Below are positions 59,934 to 64,000 of a stretch of DNA of 64,000 nt, in pieces. Each line of letters starts with the position of its first letter. The first letter of the stretch is position 1. The notes beneath the pieces were generated by a model. It did no database searches and was not told the DNA's origin. It worked only from the letters and a program-made list of their open reading frames with translations. Origin of the DNA: Saccharum officinarum (lineage: Eukaryota; Streptophyta; Magnoliopsida; Poales; Poaceae); contig CM036201.1 in NCBI GenBank assembly GCA_020631735.1, forward strand, positions 74,104,353 to 74,168,352. Reading direction: 5' to 3'. A program made the position numbers and the translations under genes.

Positions 59934-61260
59934 GAGGAAATGGCGATTTTGCCACTATCCAACGTGGGTTCCGCAATTTTATCATCCCGTAAATGAGATT
60001 CGCTTATTTGCCATTATCAAACCTATTTCTTTCGCTAGAATGACATTTAGGTAATTCTGTGCCAAAGTTCAGTTTTTCCTTCATGTTTTGCCCCTGGCTG
60101 AAGGCACGTTATCCCATTGTTTGTTTTCCATTCACGGCCGATTGACAGAGCGAACAGGCGAGAGAGACGAGCGGAGAGCTCGGCCCGCGCAAGTCTAGAC
60201 GGAAGCCGCCGCCGCCCCGACGTGTTCGTGCCAGCCTGCCGCACCCCGACGGGTCTGTGCCAACCCGCCGCGGCCGCCACAAGCATGTGAGGCTGCCTCA
60301 TCCAGGCGCCCGCAGCCTTTTGCCGCCCTTCACTTTCGCTTGTCCGCGACTCCGTAGATGCAGACGCAGAGGGGAAGGAAAGCGAGGTCTCACGAGGAAA
60401 AGTGACCGACGGGCGAAAGGGAATTTTATAGGCTGCCGACATGGAACCCTGCTTCTGCACTCTGCATATATAGCAGTGGCCAGCAGGCCGACCGATTTCA
60501 TATGTGCACAAGTAGCCGATCGAGATCGCTGCAACCAGAACGGCAGAACGTGTACTCCTACAGACTACAGTACAGTATAGGCAATTGTTTTCCACTTTTC
60601 CTGGTTGGCTTGCAGCTGGCATAGTATCCATCCAGTGTACTGCTTGTACTGCTAAATGACTTGGCGGGGCTGATACAGACAAGATGCTAACTGAAACAAC
60701 TTCCATGGAATCCAAAAGGCATACAAGAGCACAAACAAAATCAAAAAGAACGTAACGCTGCCAAGAACACATGGACGGACATATCAATGCGCGAGCTACC
60801 GATGCCAGTACGTGTCACAAGCCATGGTGGAGTCACCAGATCTCCTCGGCACGCCTCGCGGCGCCGGAGAGTGCGGCGAGCAGGTTGAGGTGGTGGTGAT
60901 GTTGTGCTTGCGCCATGGGAACGTACGCCACTGCCTGGGCCTCCAGCGGTGGCCTCCGTCGTCCGCGGCGTGGCCGCCGGCAGCGCCGCCCAGAACGCGG
61001 ACGCGATGCCCTGGCGGCGGCGTCTCCGACTCGTCTATCTCCCGTCCGTGCTCTCCGTGAAGAGACCGTGATTGAAAAATGAAGGTTCACATTCAGCCAG
61101 GGGCAAAACGGGAAGGAAAAGCTGAACTTTGGCACAAAACTACCCAAATGGCATTCTAGCCGGTGAACCACATTTGATAATGGCAAAAGAGCGAATTCCA
61201 TTTGCGGGATGGCAAAATTGCGAAACTCGCGTTTCACAATGGTAAAATCGCCATTTTCTC
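59934..61260. mobile_element. Pack-MULE candidate 1 (copy C)
   Basis: Identical by eye to 10460-11786, with GCGTACGAA on both sides. Confidence 0.88.
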
Positions 61261-62374
61261 GCGTACGAATGGGATCACAATCACAACTTCACAAGGGTGA
61301 AACCCACACAGCTGGGCCTGGGCCTGCACTGGATGGGCCAACGGCGCTGCCCAGCTTTTCCACGGCGAAGTCTCAATCAATGGCTTTGCAGCTCTAGGAC
61401 CGATATAAACCTTGATGAATTGGGCTCGGTGACTGAGTCGACTACGCTCAGTTCACTTTTTGTAAAGGTATAAAATTAGCTGATCTGGATGAAGGTCAGT
61501 TTAGATTAAGTCTAAAGTTGGATCTCCGACAGCACAAAATACTATATAAACAAATTAAATTATTTTTGAAGAAAAACTAAAAAATAGCTTGATATCTACT
61601 TCTACCAGGAAGTAGATACAAGAACATCTCCAATAGTTTGCTAAACCCACTGTTTTTTTTTCTTGGATGACGAAAAAATTATTCCTCCAACAAATTATAT
61701 TATATTATATTAACTTTGTATTTGTGCGAGGTTCAAAAAAAAACTTTGTATTTTGCTTTCTTTCAAAAAAAAACTATGTATTATTGCACATTTAGAGAAA
61801 AGAGGCTTCCACGCGTAAACATACGTGGATGATCGACGTTTAGAAAAGGTAGGCTTCCATGTGCAAACATACATGGATGACTACTATTCCCTATATCACT
61901 GTACACCCTCGACCTTGCTCGACATCTTTCACCAAATCAAAAGTTATCTTTACCTGACGAAAGATCGGACACTATATATATGTTCCCATCGTAGTTTACA
62001 AAGACATGTGCTTTCTATTTATTGCGTAAACAAGAGAGAGAAGTGGACGGCCAATTCTGGACCTTCATCCCCGAGTGATGACATCAAAAAATCTAAAAAA
62101 ACATAATTACAATGATATAAAATTTGAACAAAGCAAAAGAAAGTAAAGAAATAAAACAAAGCACAAAGAAGACATTTATGTTCATACGAACAACCGTATC
62201 ACTAGCTCATCATCTTCTCCGGTCTAGGGTTTTTGATCGTCTTGCGATCGTGGAGGCCACTCTGCTTTGAACAATTAACCTCCACAGTGACCATGACGAT
62301 GATTCCATCGTGTCGAACATGTTGCGGTGTTTTACGAGAAAAAAAATACACTAAGAATGATAGTAGCTCAGTCA

Positions 62375-64000
62375 TTACGCCAAGGAATCGGTGCCTTCTT
62401 GCTCGAACGCGTGCTTCAGGCTGCCTTTCATGAAGTTGCCGCTCCACGTGGACGCCGACGTCAAGCTGAGCTGGCTGGTCGTGGTGCCCGCCGTGGTCGA
62501 CATGGTATCGAGCCCCCCGTCGGTCGCCGGCCACACGAAGGACGGTTTGAACGGCGGCACCACCGGCGGCGGCATGGACCCGAGCAGGATCTGCTGGATG
62601 GCCGGCGTCTTGGGCCGCTCGGCGGGGGTCGGGTGGCTGCACGCGAGCCCCAGCAGGATCAGCCGCTCCGCCTGGTCGGCGTCGAACGCGCCGTCGAGGC
62701 GGGCGTCGACGGCCTCCAGCGCGCGGCCGTCGCGGTGGAGGCGCCACACCCAGTCCACCAGGAAGTGGAAGCCCTCGATGTCGCAGCGCGGGCGGCGGCC
62801 GCACACCACCTCCAGGACCACGGCGCCGAACGCGTAGACGTCGGACTCGCGCGTCGCCTTCTCGGTGTGGAAGCACTCGGGCGCGATGTACCCGACGGTG
62901 CCGTGCACGCCGCCGCCGGCCTCCTCCATGTACGACGTCTTGTCGGTCTCGATGGCGCGCGCCAGGCCGAAGTCGCCCAGCCGCGCGCTGAAGGCGGCGT
63001 CCAGCATGATGTTGGAGGCCTTGAGGTCCCGGTGCACCACGCGCTGGTCGTACTCGTCGTGCAGGTAGTGCAGCGCCGACGCCACGCCCCTGACGATGTT
63101 GTACCGGAGCTCCCATCCCAGTAGCTGCCGGCCTGGAGCAGGGCTGAACAGGTGCTGGTCCAGGCTCCCGTTTGGCATGAACTCGTACACCAGCAGCAAC
63201 TCGCCATTGTCGTGGCTCCACCCTGCCCATCAAAAGAAGATAACCATAAACATGTCGGGTTAATCAGTGAGTCCACTTATTATTAGGTTAATTGGTTTGG
63301 ACGCAAAGTGCAGAAGTGAACAGAAAAAAAAATGTTCTGCGCACTGCACATGGATCGCCTGGAAAGACGAGTGAATTGCGTTCAAACAGGCATTGTTAAT
63401 GGGCATTCCCATGTGCGAGATGAGATGAGAACCGCAGGACGGCAAGGTGAATAAAGAATGGAGAAATGGGCGGCGCGGCGGTGGTCGGCCGGAGGACAGC
63501 GAGAATGTGGGGCTAGCTAGCTTACCGACGAGGCGGACGAGGTGCTTGTGGCGGAGGCGGTTGATGATGCTGAGCTCGGCGAGGAAGTCGTTCTGACCCT
63601 GCGTGCTGGCGCGGGAGAACTTCTTGACGGCCACCTCGACGGCGCTCCCGGCGCCGCCGGGGCTGGTGTGGTCGCCGACCACCACGCCGCGGTACACGAC
63701 CCCGTACCCGCCCTGCCCGAGCTTCATCTTCTCGTCGAAGTTGTTGGTGGCCTTGCGGATCTCGCGGTACTCGAACTCGCGCGGCCCGCCGGCGAGGCTC
63801 CGGATCATGGTGCCGGTGATGGCGCTGCTGCTGTTGCCGTCGTCGCCGTGCACCTTCCGCCGCTCCACCACGCACACGTACGCCAGGACGGCCGCGCCGA
63901 CCACCGCGGCCACGCCCACGGGCACTCCAACGGCGAGCCCGAGCATTCGTCGTCTCTTGCCGTCGCCATCTTCGCCGTCGTCGTCGCACGGGAGCTTCTC
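62375..64000 (-). CDS. L-type lectin-domain receptor kinase, partial at window end (copy C)
   Basis: Exon 2 (62375-63222) is complete. Exon 1 is present from its donor at 63526 to the window edge, covering the membrane helix and kinase N-lobe. All visible residues match copies A and B. The lectin domain and start codon lie beyond the window. Confidence 0.95.

Larger units (their letters stand above)
57632..64000 (+). repeat. Large direct repeat, copy C (partial)
   Basis: Begins inside the unit and continues to the window end, at a constant offset of 49474 from copy A after 59440. Near the gap it has small indels not seen in A or B (an extra G near 57667, bases missing near 58344 and 58365). 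From about 59400 on it looks identical to A and B. Confidence 0.95.

Overview
This is plant nuclear DNA, almost certainly from a grass. The evidence is two-exon L-type lectin receptor kinase genes, MATH-BTB genes of the type expanded in grasses, Sirevirus (Copia) LTRs, a Stowaway MITE with CTCCCTCCGTCC-type ends, long-TIR Mutator-like elements and an Ac/Ds-type hAT element. The species cannot be fixed from the window; a panicoid grass is a reasonable guess. It is a draft scaffold with two 100-base N runs, at 24912-25011 and 57532-57631.

Layout. Positions 1-2935 are single-copy here and hold scattered minus-strand exon fragments: two ERECTA-like LRR exons with an in-frame stop, and one exon resembling an IDM1-type PHD-finger acyltransferase. 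From 2936 one long segment appears three times in the same orientation: copy A 2936-24911, copy B 36903-57531 (cut by gap 2) and copy C 57632-64000 (starts mid-unit at the position equivalent to A 8156, runs off the window). Between A and B lies an 11.9 kb Sirevirus-like Copia element on the minus strand (25012-36902). Its left LTR starts at the first base after gap 1 and its right LTR ends where copy B begins.

Each complete unit carries, left to right: a SINE, a 180-bp tandem duplication, a minus-strand MATH-BTB gene split by a solo LTR, a Pack-MULE-like element, an intact minus-strand lectin receptor kinase gene, a second Pack-MULE-like element, a Stowaway MITE, a GGCCCC-ended MITE, a foldback MULE and two nested Sirevirus-type solo LTRs. 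The receptor kinase is the only apparently intact host gene, complete in A and B and cut by the window end in C.

The copies are unevenly similar. A and B differ visibly over about 6 kb at the left, including a nested pair of hAT insertions present only in A, then are essentially identical for about 15 kb apart from one homopolymer indel. A and C share a deletion in the solo LTR, yet B and C share substitutions against A. Either a recent tandem amplification with exchange between copies or false duplication of haplotypes around scaffold gaps could explain this; read-level data are needed to decide.

The Sirevirus element has a tRNA-iMet-like PBS, several polypurine tracts, gag, pol and a third open frame after pol. 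That third frame is preceded by an LTR-like control module: an array of ACCGGTACTACCGGT motifs followed by a TATA box. This is the most unusual structure I found.
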